A DNA stretch of 50,276 nt from positions 9,304-59,579 of the forward strand of contig FWWN02000611.1 of NCBI GenBank assembly GCA_900175165.2. The letters run 5' to 3'. Shown here piece by piece: positions 1 through 9,553 of the stretch. The position numbers and the translations under genes are program-made. Within the stretch, counting starts at the first letter, position 1; each line of letters opens with the position of its first letter. Origin of the DNA: Rhizomucor pusillus. Its lineage: Eukaryota; Mucoromycota; Mucoromycetes; Mucorales; Lichtheimiaceae. Below the pieces are notes generated by a model, which was not told the DNA's origin, made no database searches, and worked only from the letters and a program-made list of their open reading frames with translations.

Positions 1-64
1 CCCGCGTAGCCTCGCGGAGCGGGGACTTCAACGGGAGGAACATCATACATGTGGTTCTAGATGA

Positions 65-303
65 CCTCCTGTTGGAGACGGTCGCTGGGAGATTCGAGAG
101 ATTATCGATGAACATAACCATGCGATGATGGAAGATGCTTTCATTTTCCATCAATGTCGTAAGTTGAACGAAGAGGATCTCGTCACAGCTTTGAGGATGG
201 TTAAAGCCGGTACCAAGCCTAAGCAAATCTGTGACGCTTTACGCGACACAGATGGGAAGTTATCGGTACTTCCAAAAGACCTAGATAACGGTCGTATCCG
301 CTA
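65..303 (+). pseudogene. FAR1-type DNA-binding N-terminal fragment of MULE protein
   Basis: The frame is open from 65 to a TAG at 301-303. It contains the signature of FAR1/WRKY-GCM1-like DNA-binding domains of MULE proteins: a tryptophan-led strand (RWEIREII) followed directly by DEHNHAM, and then the helical segment with KPKQICDAL. The reading frame begins without a start codon because a stop lies at 62-64, so the 5' part is lost or in another frame. The protein would bind element ends in a live MULE. The MITE lies 44 bases after the stop. Confidence 0.65.
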
Positions 304-346
304 GTGACAATCAGTAGTCGCACCTACGAACATGATCCCTCGCTAT

Positions 347-630
347 GGAGGTGATCCAAGTTCAGTTGGAGTTAGAGCTGGCGCTCCAAATGGGGAAGGA
401 CTCTTTGGGTGGAGGCATTGGGATGGTCGAGCGTGGATCACCGAGTGCCTCCATCCAAAATTTGGGGGTTCATCCAAAAAGATGGCCCAGTGGATTTTTA
501 GAAACAAACCCATATGCTTTGGGTATGCATCGGTACCAATTCGGTAGGATTCACTTCCATGCCTCCACCCAAAGAATCCTTCCCCATTTGGAGCGCCAGC
601 TCCAGCTCCAACTGAACTTGGATCACCTCC
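347..630. mobile_element. 284-bp foldback MITE with ~73-bp terminal inverted repeats and TAT target duplication
   Basis: The left arm starts GGAGGTGATCCAAGTTCAGT at 347 and its reverse complement ends the element at 630. The two arms match over about 73 bases with roughly three mismatches near the outer part, so the insertion is recent relative to the decayed MULE around it. TAT flanks both sides (344-346 and 631-633), fitting a 3-bp target duplication. The interior (about 425-560) carries no coding sequence; apparent ORFs here are products of the palindrome. The superfamily is uncertain: 3-bp duplications occur in PIF/Harbinger-type elements, but their usual target is TWA, not TAT. Confidence 0.85.
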
Positions 631-1039
631 TATAGCATTCCAGTCATTAGGACTCAACACAAAGGACTTCCAATCTATGGCGACACTGCCGAGGGCGGGA
701 TCAGTAAGTTATATTGCGTGTGGCACATTCAGAGATCGAGTATGAATAAGAAGCACTATCGCAATCGTAATAAAAGCACTGGATTAATTCCTGTCCCCAC
801 TTTCTACGGTTATTTTCTGTTCCTACACGCAGGCGATTGCACAATAACCTTCGGATGCACACCAAACGTAGCAATGATAGTGTGAAGGGTAGAATGGCAT
901 ACCTCGGCATATTCCTCGACGAAAGAGGGTACGAAGTCCGTACCAGTACGACTCGCAGAAGCGGTTGCAAAGTCCCTTCTTTGCACATCCTGCCAGCATT
1001 GAAAAAGCTCGGCGATTTCCTGGGGTTGCTCTGGTAGTT

Positions 1040-1692
1040 GCAACCTACAGAACAAATACCATATGCCTTACATGAACATCGTCGGGATCAGCAATGTTGG
1101 ACGTCAAAAGCTTATGTCATTTGCGATTGGCGGTGCATGGATCTCAGATGAAAAGCTTTCAGCATTTGCATTGATAGCGGACGGGCGAAGTGATTTAGAA
1201 GCCGGTTTAAAAAAAGGCCTGGAATCATCGTTATGGACTATGCAGCGGCGGCATTAGGATCCTTTACAAAGGCTTCCCGGACACTCACCATTTGCTTTGC
1301 ACCATGCACCTATACGAAAACTTCCGGAAGAACAGTTGCAAAGGATTTGATACCGTAGATCAGCAGAATGCACTGCTGAAAGCAGTCAAGAAACTGATAA
1401 ACTCAAAATCTGAGAATCACGTTGAAGAGGCGCACAGAGAATTCGTCGAAGCTGCAAAGTTTAGCAGAAAGGCCGACGATATTGTCATTTACCTGAATAA
1501 GTATGTCTTACCTGAGATATAAGAACATGTTTTAACAATGTATGTAGGATGCTGAGCAAGAAAGAACAGTGGGTTGGTGCTTAGACCTCACGGTTGCTGC
1601 ATTTTGGGACGACGACAACAAACCGTGTTGAAGGGGCGCATGCTGCAATCAAGGATAATTTGACTTCTTCGGGAACCATCTCAAATGCAATG
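1040..1692 (+). pseudogene. MULE transposase catalytic core, frameshifted
   Basis: Frame one (1063-1257) reads NIVGISNVGRQKLMSFAIGG, the typical start of the MULE transposase fold. The frame then shifts and continues with MDYAAAALGSF (the aspartate position in MULE families) and HHLLCTMHLYENFRKN, the conserved C-x2-H block (1240-1330). After stops at about 1520 it resumes with QWVGA, an in-frame TAG, then FGTTTTNRVEGAHAAIK (about 1570-1660), the conserved T-N-R-x-E-G-x-H block. At least two frameshifts and several stops make it inactive. The order of blocks matches active MULE proteins, which cut and paste DNA with an RNase H-like fold. Confidence 0.85.
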
Positions 1693-2109
1693 TAATCTAT
1701 ATGTCGTATTCCACAACCGAAGATCAATAACAAGGAGCCGGATAAACGATAAAGAGACTACTTGCGAATCAAAGCACTGCCGACATTTAAGACAAAGGCA
1801 CAATCGACCATTGGATAACCGGATGAAAAGTTTTTATTCTTCAGGAACACTGCTACGTCTATAAAAGCAGACATTAGAGAAAACAATAAAGATATCTCGC
1901 TTGTAAAGAGTCTCAACGTGCTTACTGCGTTACATCTGTCTCTATTAATGTACCAAACATCACACTATAGACAGATATATATGTTTTTAGGTACATGGAA
2001 GTGCTGTAGATACATATGTGGCATGATCAGCACGACAAAACGGGATGACGGAGAAAATGAATATCTGATAAAGATTGAAACGTAATAAAAATAGCAAGAT
2101 TCAATTAAC

Positions 2110-2325
2110 TTGTACGATGGGAAGGACAAGCTCGGCCGTGATTATTTTGTTGCAAAAGATCATGAAGAGAGGATAAAAAATTTGATCGGCAAAGTTTCTC
2201 GTTTTGCAATTGAAGCTATTAAGAAAGAGCTTGGCAAGCCAGTAATATCAAAAGAAAGCGAACAGGATTCCGAGAAATGCAATTGCGAAACAAGAATCAA
2301 TCATAACATTCCTGTGGTGTTGTAG
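2110..2325 (+). pseudogene. MULE C-terminal fragment with half of the SWIM-type zinc motif
   Basis: This 71-codon frame ends in CNCETRINHNIP, which resembles the first half of the C-x-C...P-C-x-H SWIM zinc motif that follows the transposase core in FAR1/MULE proteins; the preceding helix (LIGKVSRFAIEAIKKEL) is also typical of that position. The second half would be expected immediately after, but the frame stops at 2325 and the AT-rich Merlin region follows about 100 bases later. The matching second half (IPCCHQLP) is found at about 4020, beyond the Merlin element. The 420 bases between the core and this piece (1690-2110) are not readable as protein. Confidence 0.5.
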
Positions 2326-2438
2326 GGGTAGCGCAGATATAGCGATAAGGACAAAAGTAAGTACGTTGAGACTGAACGGGAGGTATCCCAAGATAACACA
2401 CAAGTGAAAATTATTCAAAATTTTGAAATACAGAAAAA

Positions 2439-3369
2439 TTGAATTTTGCATATAAATTAAAAAATAACCTGTATATGTTCACCCAGCCATATATAAGTTT
2501 AAAATCAATTTTTGAAAATGAACACAACGCATTAATGTATTTAACTGAAAATAATTATGTTAATAGATTTGAGAAATGCTTAAAATGTGGTAATGATAAT
2601 AAATTGTATTTAAATAAAAAATTATACATACATAAAACTATAAATGTAGAAAATCTTATTCTCCGTTACGCGGACCGGTACAATTTTTAGTAAAATGAAA
2701 TTGCCATTAAATAAACAGCTGCAGATAGTAAATTACCTTTTATTGAAAATGCCCTGTAGTAGTGTAGCATCATACTTACAACTTAGTAAAAAATACAGTA
2801 ACTGCATATCATAGATTATTTAGAAAGTATATGGATGATAAAATATATCCTAGTGGAAACAGAAAAATCGGTGGAAGGAATAAAGTTGGAGAGATTGATG
2901 AAACAAAGATCTATAAAAGAAAGTATAATAAAGGACATCGTGTAGAAGGTGCATGGGTGATAGGCGGTATAAAAAGAAGCAATCTAAAAAATAAAATAAA
3001 AATGAAAGTAAATAGTTATTCCTAATTCCAATTGAAACAAGAGATACAGCAAACATTGACAAAATTATAAAAAAATATGTAAAGAAAGAAACTATTATAT
3101 ATACTGATAAATGGAAAGGTTATAATAGTTTAAAAAATATAGGGTATCAGCATAAAACAGTTAATCATAAAAAGAATTTTAAAGATCCAATAAGTGGAGT
3201 ACATACGAATACAATTGAAGGAACATGGAGTGCATTAAAGCATAGTATTGCTCCAAGAAATAGAAATAAAAAAGATATCATGTTACATTTAAGAGAATTT
3301 CAATGGAGAAGGAGACTAAGAGAAATTAATCTGTGGAGAGCATTTTTAAAAGATGAAGATCAAAAATAG
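2439..3369 (+). pseudogene. Merlin / IS1595-type (ISXO2-like) DDE transposase, frameshifted, AT-rich
   Basis: Three adjacent frames read as one transposase. Frame one (2439-2687) has an N-terminal zinc-binding C-x2-C (KCLKCGN). The next carries an HTH-like segment (KQLQIVNYLLLKMPCSSVAS, about 2710-2770). The main part (2831-3025) holds GEIDETK with the first catalytic Asp and KYNKGHRVEGAWVIGG. After a stop and a frame change the C-terminus (3030-3369) has YTDKWKGYN with the second Asp and GVHTNTIEGTWSALK with the final N/E site, ending DEDQK. All signature motifs of the Merlin/IS1595 superfamily survive, so only two or three indels separate it from an intact gene. Base composition and codon use (AAA, ATA, AAT-rich) are far more AT-rich than any neighbour, suggesting arrival from an AT-rich genome. 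Confidence 0.85.
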
Positions 3370-3655
3370 AAAAATTGAATTTTATATGTTATAATAAAAA
3401 ACTTATCAGATTATTGAGAATAATGGATGAAAATCCATTTTTAAATAAAAATTTTGTAAAAGATATCAAGAGATCTTTCATTCCATCAAAGATCTTCAAT
3501 AAAAATAAATACAACTACCATATTGTCAACGCAGAATTTGGAAAAAAGTTTGAACATATATATGTAAATCATAATAATACTAGAAAAGTTACAAAAAATT
3601 TATACAAGGATAATGATGAAAAAATGATGATAGATTAAGAAAAAATTGAATAAAA

Positions 3656-3741
3656 TGGTCCTTTGTATGACTTTAAACTGCTGGAGGTGGATGGAATTGT
3701 TCTTTATATGACATTAAACTATATGGAGGAGGCTGGAATTT
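3656..3741 (+). repeat. Two diverged ~43-bp tandem units downstream of the Merlin gene
   Basis: Unit one (3656-3698) and unit two (3699-3741) share the pattern CTTT(G/A)TATGAC(T)(T)TAAACT...GGAGG..G..TGGAATT. They follow the transposase reading frame in the AT-rich segment and may be internal repeats near the element end. A 16-base direct repeat (AGAAAAATTGAATTTT) also occurs at 2432-2447 and 3369-3384, bracketing the transposase. No convincing terminal inverted repeat or 8-9 bp target duplication was found by eye. Confidence 0.5.
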
Positions 3742-3989
3742 TGAAATCTGATAATCAAAAATATAAAATAATAAAAATATAGAAGTTTTAAAAATTGAAA
3801 ATTATCAAATTTAGAATCCGTGTTCTATCATGGGAATTGCCCACTGAACGTCACGTGAGAATCTTTACTGAGAATAAAGGCGAAGAAAATAAAATCTACG
3901 CGACCCTGGTCTATATGATTTGGGATGGAGTTTGAAGAAAGTTGTACCGTCATTTAACAGTTATCCAATTTCATACTCATTTCTACTTC

Positions 3990-4637
3990 TTCCATATTTG
4001 GCGCTAGACCTGGACACGAGAATTCCCTGCTGTCATCAGCTGCCCGCAACTGGACCAATACCTGTTAGTGTAGTACCACACCGATGGTTACTTTATCCTG
4101 ATACAGAAGGTGCAGTTGCCGTCCATACATGTTAACGTTACGTTCTGCAAGCTGACCTTGTATTACTGAAGTGTAAAGGTAGAGAACAAGCCTGAGTTTG
4201 ATCAAGTTCCATCACTCATCAGCCATGAGAAACTTATCGATGTGAAGCAAAAAATGCAATCGTTATTGTATAAGATTGTAGAAGGGTTGGAGGATGTTGG
4301 AGACGACCAAGCCAGACTTACTATGATGGCCCGCATGGAAGCGGCCATGGGTCATGAAGAGATATGCTTGAAAGTCCTGCAGCCACCCAGCAAAATTAAG
4401 CCCAAGGGCAGGCCACGAGGAACTGGACGCCTTCCCACGGCGAATGAGCTACTTAACAAGCAGATACGAGAACAGGAAAAGCTCCATCGAAAGCGTAGAC
4501 GATTGAATTCTCAAAACGATTCGCAAACTAGTCTGGAGAAAAAATCACAAAAAGCATCACAAAAAGACTCGCAATCAGAAGAGAATAGACGTCCGTTCAA
4601 AAAGTTACGACTTATTGTAAATCCACCATCCTCGTGA
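3990..4637 (+). pseudogene. MULE SWIM-type zinc segment and basic linker
   Basis: At about 4018-4100 the frame reads IPCCHQLPATGPIPVSVVPH followed by RW, the second half of a SWIM-like zinc motif with its downstream R-W landmark, as in MULE proteins. After a stop near 4134 and a change of frame, 4242-4637 encodes a 131-codon stretch with PPSKIKPKGRPRGTGRLP, an AT-hook-like GRPRG core common in the C-terminal linker of fungal MULE proteins, and then a long charged K/Q/S-rich tail. This connects the transposase part to the OTU part that begins about 100 bases later. Confidence 0.65.
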
Positions 4638-4739
4638 GTTTTCAAGAACCTGAAGCCCTTCTAATACAAAATACATGCCTGCATTTACATTATATGTGAA
4701 GCTGCCCGTCAGCATGATTCGCGTAAATTCATGGTAGAT

Positions 4740-5336
4740 TGGGTATCTTTTGCTACTGATGTAAAGGCAGATGGTAACTGCGGAAACCGTGCATTTGCGA
4801 TCGGCCTCGGGGAACCTGAGGATGCCTGGAGAAACGTTCGGCTTCAGTCTGCAGGAACTTACAAGCCTCCCAGAGCATTATACTCAACTTTTTGGTTTAT
4901 CTGACGATTACAGAACAGTCAGAAACTCCTTACAGTGGTATGATGGTCCATGTGGTGCTGAGCATTGGATGCCTATGGCACTGTTGGGTTACGTCCTAGC
5001 AAATGCGTATAAGCGACCAATTCATTTTTTTCTGCCCTGGACTCGTATACCTTTCTTCTCGACAACGCTCCCCCGAACAACAATTCTCTAGTATTTATGT
5101 TGTTGATGAGGCATTCAGGGCATTATGTAAATATTCGCTTAGCTTTGGGTGCGCCGATTCCTCAAATCATCAAGTCCTGGAAAAGAAATGCAACGAAGGA
5201 TAGTCTTGCCTGGGAGCATCGGCTTGCGAAGCAGATGGATATGTTTACAAAACTCTTTCTAGAGCATTATCCTAAGGAAGATCCAACGGAACTAATTGAC
5301 TTTGAAGATATTTTGGATCCATCACAGCAGGTATAA
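4740..5336 (+). pseudogene. OTU-type cysteine protease domain of the MULE, frameshifted
   Basis: The piece at about 4757-4890 reads VKADGNCGNRAFAIGLG, matching the OTU active-site block D-G-N-C with catalytic Cys. Following frames keep the internal segments (GPCGAEHWMPMALLGYVLAN at 4950-5010) and the catalytic-His block GHYVNIRLALGAPIPQI near 5115-5165, ending at 5336 after KDSLAWEHRLAKQ. The open frames are broken by stops around 4893 and by shifts near 5090, so it is a pseudogene. OTU domains are deubiquitinating cysteine proteases; fusion to a MULE transposase suggests a role in protecting or processing element proteins, which is inference. Confidence 0.75.
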
Positions 5337-5529
5337 AGTTTCCTTCAAAAGATATGTATCTATATTCTAAACTTATAACGAAATTGAATATAGCTTGTAG
5401 ATTATGAGTTGAAATGACATCTACAATAGTGCACTAGATTATTTCGAATGATGGTTAGACGTTGTGTCCGATAATGAAAAATGTTGTGTCCGAAGGAAAT
5501 CCCACTAGGAATGGTTGTATGAGCTACGC

Positions 5530-6825
5530 GACCGCAGGCTGATCCCGGCAAAGATAACAATCGATGTCAACTTGCTGACGGCAATACTCTAGAGCATGGC
5601 TTCGGTGACTCTGTATCGATCCAATACTGCACTTGGCATGTACAACGTGCCTGATTGCAAGAAATTAATGCCAAAGTGAAAAGTCTCGGGAGCCGATGGC
5701 GATTCCGGCACCGTTAGGAAGCATCTTCGCTTCGATTTGCACGAGCTGATATATGAGGAGGACCCCGTCCAATTCGATCAGGGGCTCGAGCAGTTCAAGT
5801 CAAAGTGGACATCACATCGCGAGTTCCTGGACTACTTCCAGCGGCAGTGGCTCGACAACGGCAAGCATGTTCACTGGGCACGCTGCTATCAACCAAGCAT
5901 GTACAGGAACATGGAACGAATAATTTCGTCGAGGGTTGGCACAACCAACTCAAGACGAATAATCTCGATCGCCGAAGAAACCATCGCTTGGACTTCTTAT
6001 TGCATTTCTTAGTTCACACTGTTGAACGGGATATGCAATGGAAGATCCGTACGCGCACTGTTAACATCGGGCGCATGAGCTCACAATAGCAGCTGTTCCG
6101 CGCACAGGAGATCAAGGCCGACAACTTCCCTGCAGCTCGGCTCGAGTCTGTTGTAGTCAAAATCAACGACGCCTCCTTCCAAGTTGCCTCCTTCCAAGAA
6201 AATAACACGGATGTCAGATACGAAGTATGTCCACATAAGAGAATGATGATGCCGCTCTCGTTGTCATTTCGTATTCATCTGCTTATATCGCGGTTTCTCT
6301 CAGGTTCAAGCAGATGGGTTGCATCTCGACTACTGCATATGCGATGCCTTCCGTAGCAACGGCCGTGATTTCAAGCATCTTTTCCTCGTCGCTCGTGTGC
6401 ATGGCAAATACCACGTCCGTCCGCCAATTCCGTCCTTCAACAGGCAATGTCTGCCAGACATACCGACCACGCAGCTACTTCCAACCGTCGCACCTACACC
6501 ACCTACAACGGTAGATGAGTCGCCTCAACGCGCTCAAAAACTTAAATCTGATATCTCTGCCCCCTTGCTCTCCTTCAAAAGGCAACTAGACTCTCGATAC
6601 TTTTCCGAGGATAAAGTTGAGTATCTCGAGGGCTTGCTGGCACAGCTCAACGAGTTGCAAAACTCCGCCCGCCATAACTCGTTTGCCGCCCCAAACCTCA
6701 TTTCTAAAGACAACAGTAGCTTCATAAAGCCTGTTTCCACTCCTTGTCCTCTCGCTTGTAACAATCTCCACACAGTGGTCCTCCCTTTCCTCATCTTGAT
6801 GTCGTGCACGCCTGAGCCAAGCTAA
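5530..6825 (+). pseudogene. Second, distinct MULE-type transposase relic
   Basis: Plus-strand fragments in changing frames: IQYCTWHVQRA then a stop (about 5615-5655), the C-x2-H block of MULE transposases; LDYFQRQWLDNGKHVHWARC (5825-5885); then after a shift TNNFVEGWHNQLKTNNLDRR (about 5915-5975), the T-N-N-x-V-E-x-W-H block; then a SWIM remnant CICDAFRSNGRDFKHLFLVA (6334-6393) where the expected C-K-H has become F-K-H. A 100-residue non-conserved tail follows to 6822. It differs in sequence from the upstream MULE (T-N-N..E-x-W-H versus T-N-R..E-G-A-H), so it is another family. At least two frameshifts and several stops are present. Confidence 0.75.
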
Positions 6826-9553
6826 TTCCACAGCGAGTGTCATTGCAATTGCTAGCTCGTGCCTCTATGAGTGTCATCTTGCGCATCTGGCAGTGTCAAT
6901 GCAACCTTGGAAAGCAGACGAGCAGTGTGAATACGTTGATTCCAAAGCTGGTTTCCTTTATTCCAGATGCAAGTTCAGAGATTGATGGCTGTTTTGTAAA
7001 TGAGAGTGAAAAGCTGGTGCAATATCGAAAGAATCCGGCGTACTTGCTGTCATGAGTTAGTTTTTTGAAAGCAGGTGCAGCTACCGCTGTAACACATTCA
7101 TAGGTCTTGTTTCTTGTTCAAAGTCATTACACGTCGTGATGAGCAATTGTTCAACATAGGCTGACAAATGAGTATTGCGAGGAGCTCAGCTGGTATAATT
7201 GCAGTGTCATTTGCTTGGTGTCCTGAGATGGTGTGTTAATCAACGCGTTCAAAAATGCACTGAGCAGAAGACGCGCGGAAAAAGCTTGAGAGACAAGTCG
7301 CACCGGAGGCGACAGCGCTAACAGAGCCATACCAGATCACCAAACGGTAAGTTTTCGAGTTGCTGTATGTTGTAGCTCCATACAAAACAGTGCACTGTAA
7401 CATGTTTCTAGGCTTGTGTCTCCAGAAATGACCATGGTAAAGGAATGAACACGAAAAGCAAGCTAACGATTATTGTGGCCATATTCCGAACGTTGCTGAT
7501 CTTCCTCGCCATAGCTGCCACAATATTTTTTTCGGGCGTGCATCTGCGAAATCAATGGCAACAATTTACAAGCTCGTGAAAGAAGAGCTGAAATAAAATG
7601 TCAGATTTGTAACCTCCCCTTTTCACCTAAATGCTAACCACTGACCGCTCAGTCAAGTTACACAATTCGCACTCTCTAAGAAAACATGCATCTGCCTGGC
7701 GAACTTCCTTCTCTTTTCATTACTTGTCAAAACGCAACAATTCTTTATCAAGGAGTACGTTCGAGGCTGAAGCCTTTAAAACTGACGTCCACCTAGGCTT
7801 AACATTTTTTTAATAAATAGTTATTGTGCACACTAAAAGTCACTTAAAACAGAGCATATTTGAGTATTTTTGGTGCCTCGCCAGGACAGACGTCTTTTAA
7901 AATGATTACAGCTTTCTACATGGCTGATCTGGTAAACTTGATATCCAATCTCTCTATTCCTTTTCAAAACTAATTACTATTCAAGGATATTAGCTTGTCA
8001 GCACCTTCAGTGGCTGTCAAGCTCAATAACTCCATATTCAATTTTTTTGATTTTCGACAAGCACCTTATTGGTCATCACATCGCCAACCAGCCGTGGACG
8101 ATGGTATCCACCGACAACTTTGGAGCCACGAACCATCTTTTATCTTCAAAAAAAGTTCGTTGATAAGTTCGGCCGTTTGTAAGTGAGCAAACAGAAGGCA
8201 TGAGGCATTTCATTTGACTGACCGGAGAATATTGATATTTGCAGTCATTTCATTGTGCCTTCCTACGTCGTCGACCTCTTTTGGGCTCAGCAAAGGGATA
8301 TACCGAGCAGAGACAAAAAGGACAACGAGCGCTTCAGCAAGCTATGGATGCCTTAATGGTATTGGTGCAGCCATGCTCTTTTGCAGTACAGGACGAGATA
8401 AACAAAGAAGATTCAACCAAGATCGACAGATTGAAATTCGGCGACATTAACAGATAGACCATTTCTAAGGCTCCTTGGGCTTTGCATCACTTTTTTCAAC
8501 AACGTATGCCCAGGGAACTCATCACCGCAGACCAGCACTATTTATATCACTTGAGTTATATCATCGAGAGACTCGGTTGCATGCGCCAGGACACCCTATG
8601 GCCGAATGAGCACTTCCCGAAAGATGGCATTCGATGAAGATCGATTCCAACGGGGAACTCTGAAGAATTATTGCTGAGTCACGGCGCTTTACATCTTCGT
8701 GAACGCATTCAAAAGGCTTCGATGGCAGCAGCTATATGTACGGCATCTTTTCTAGGTTGCATCAAATGTGGAATATGTTGGAGCATTTGAGAACCTGGTG
8801 GAAACAGTGAGCTCTGGCAAGCCGGCGATGTGTCTAACAAGTCAACTATGAAAGTCTAAGACGAGACAAAATCATCACCGTCGTCAGGGCTGTGGTTGTT
8901 AGAGTGCAGGAATTCACAGAGAAAAGAAAAACTTGGAAAGAGCAGCACGACATTTCCCTGGCGACGTACTTGTCAAAGTGCAAACTCAAAGAGACTGCTG
9001 GAATGGAAGTCATTTTTGCAGACTCGACAAGATTGTCTGTCAAGCATATTTTCGATTCGCAGGAGCGTATTGATATAGTCCAAGTTTACTCCGTGTCAGA
9101 AAAAATGCTCGAAGGATTCATGATTATAAATCCTAAAGCTCCCAAGCAACAGAACAGGTCCCATATTATGTTACAGAAGCCTATGATTTTGTGGAGCGGT
9201 TTGCCAAAATACCTGCGTTGTCAGGAAAAGGGAATCCGGATCGCGCGATTTGGCCTCTGATGATATGGAAAAAAAAGCAGCACAAGGCAGGAAATCAAAC
9301 ATAAGAATATAATAACAATATCTAGATCTTGCAACGTTGAATCAGGCGAGCAGCGGTATGAATAAACCGCAATTCGAAGACACTACGCTTGCAATAGCGA
9401 GACCTACATTTGGAATCCGTTGAGAACATCATGCCTCTCCAGACGAACCGAAGCGAATCTAGCCGCTGTCTAGTGATTGAAAAATGCAAGTCATTAACGC
9501 ATCAGATAGCCAGATACTTGCAACTGTGCAGAGATCGATGCGACGGGTAATGT
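6826..9553. other. 2.7 kb without recognisable genes
   Basis: Only short frames occur. The longest is 8892-9260 (+, 122 codons, charged, starts MVVRVQEFTEKRKTWKEQH) and resembles no family I can name. A frame at 8239-8457 (+, 72 codons) is equally anonymous. The stretch follows directly on transposon relics and may be older decayed repeats; I see no transposase motif, no tRNA fold and no obvious inverted repeat. It also contains the region downstream of the minus-strand NOSIP-like gene. Confidence 0.5.

Larger units (their letters stand above)
65..5336 (+). mobile_element. Decayed Mutator-like (MULE) transposon region with OTU protease domain, carrying nested insertions
   Basis: On the plus strand, pieces of one protein architecture appear in order but in shifting frames with stops: a FAR1-like DNA-binding piece (65-303), a MULE transposase core (about 1040-1690), a helix plus zinc-knuckle piece (2110-2325), a SWIM-like piece and basic linker (about 3990-4637) and an OTU-type cysteine protease (about 4740-5336). 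A MITE (347-630) and a Merlin element (about 2400-3800) lie inside. Order and orientation suggest a single element opened by later insertions. The zinc-motif sequence partly repeats on both sides of the Merlin element (an I-P step ends the left piece and begins the right one), so two overlapping MULE copies are an alternative. No terminal inverted repeats were located. Confidence 0.72.

Noticed and set aside
343..660. Overlapping 70-105 codon frames on both strands in the MITE
   Set aside because: They mirror each other because the DNA is palindromic; no protein family match.
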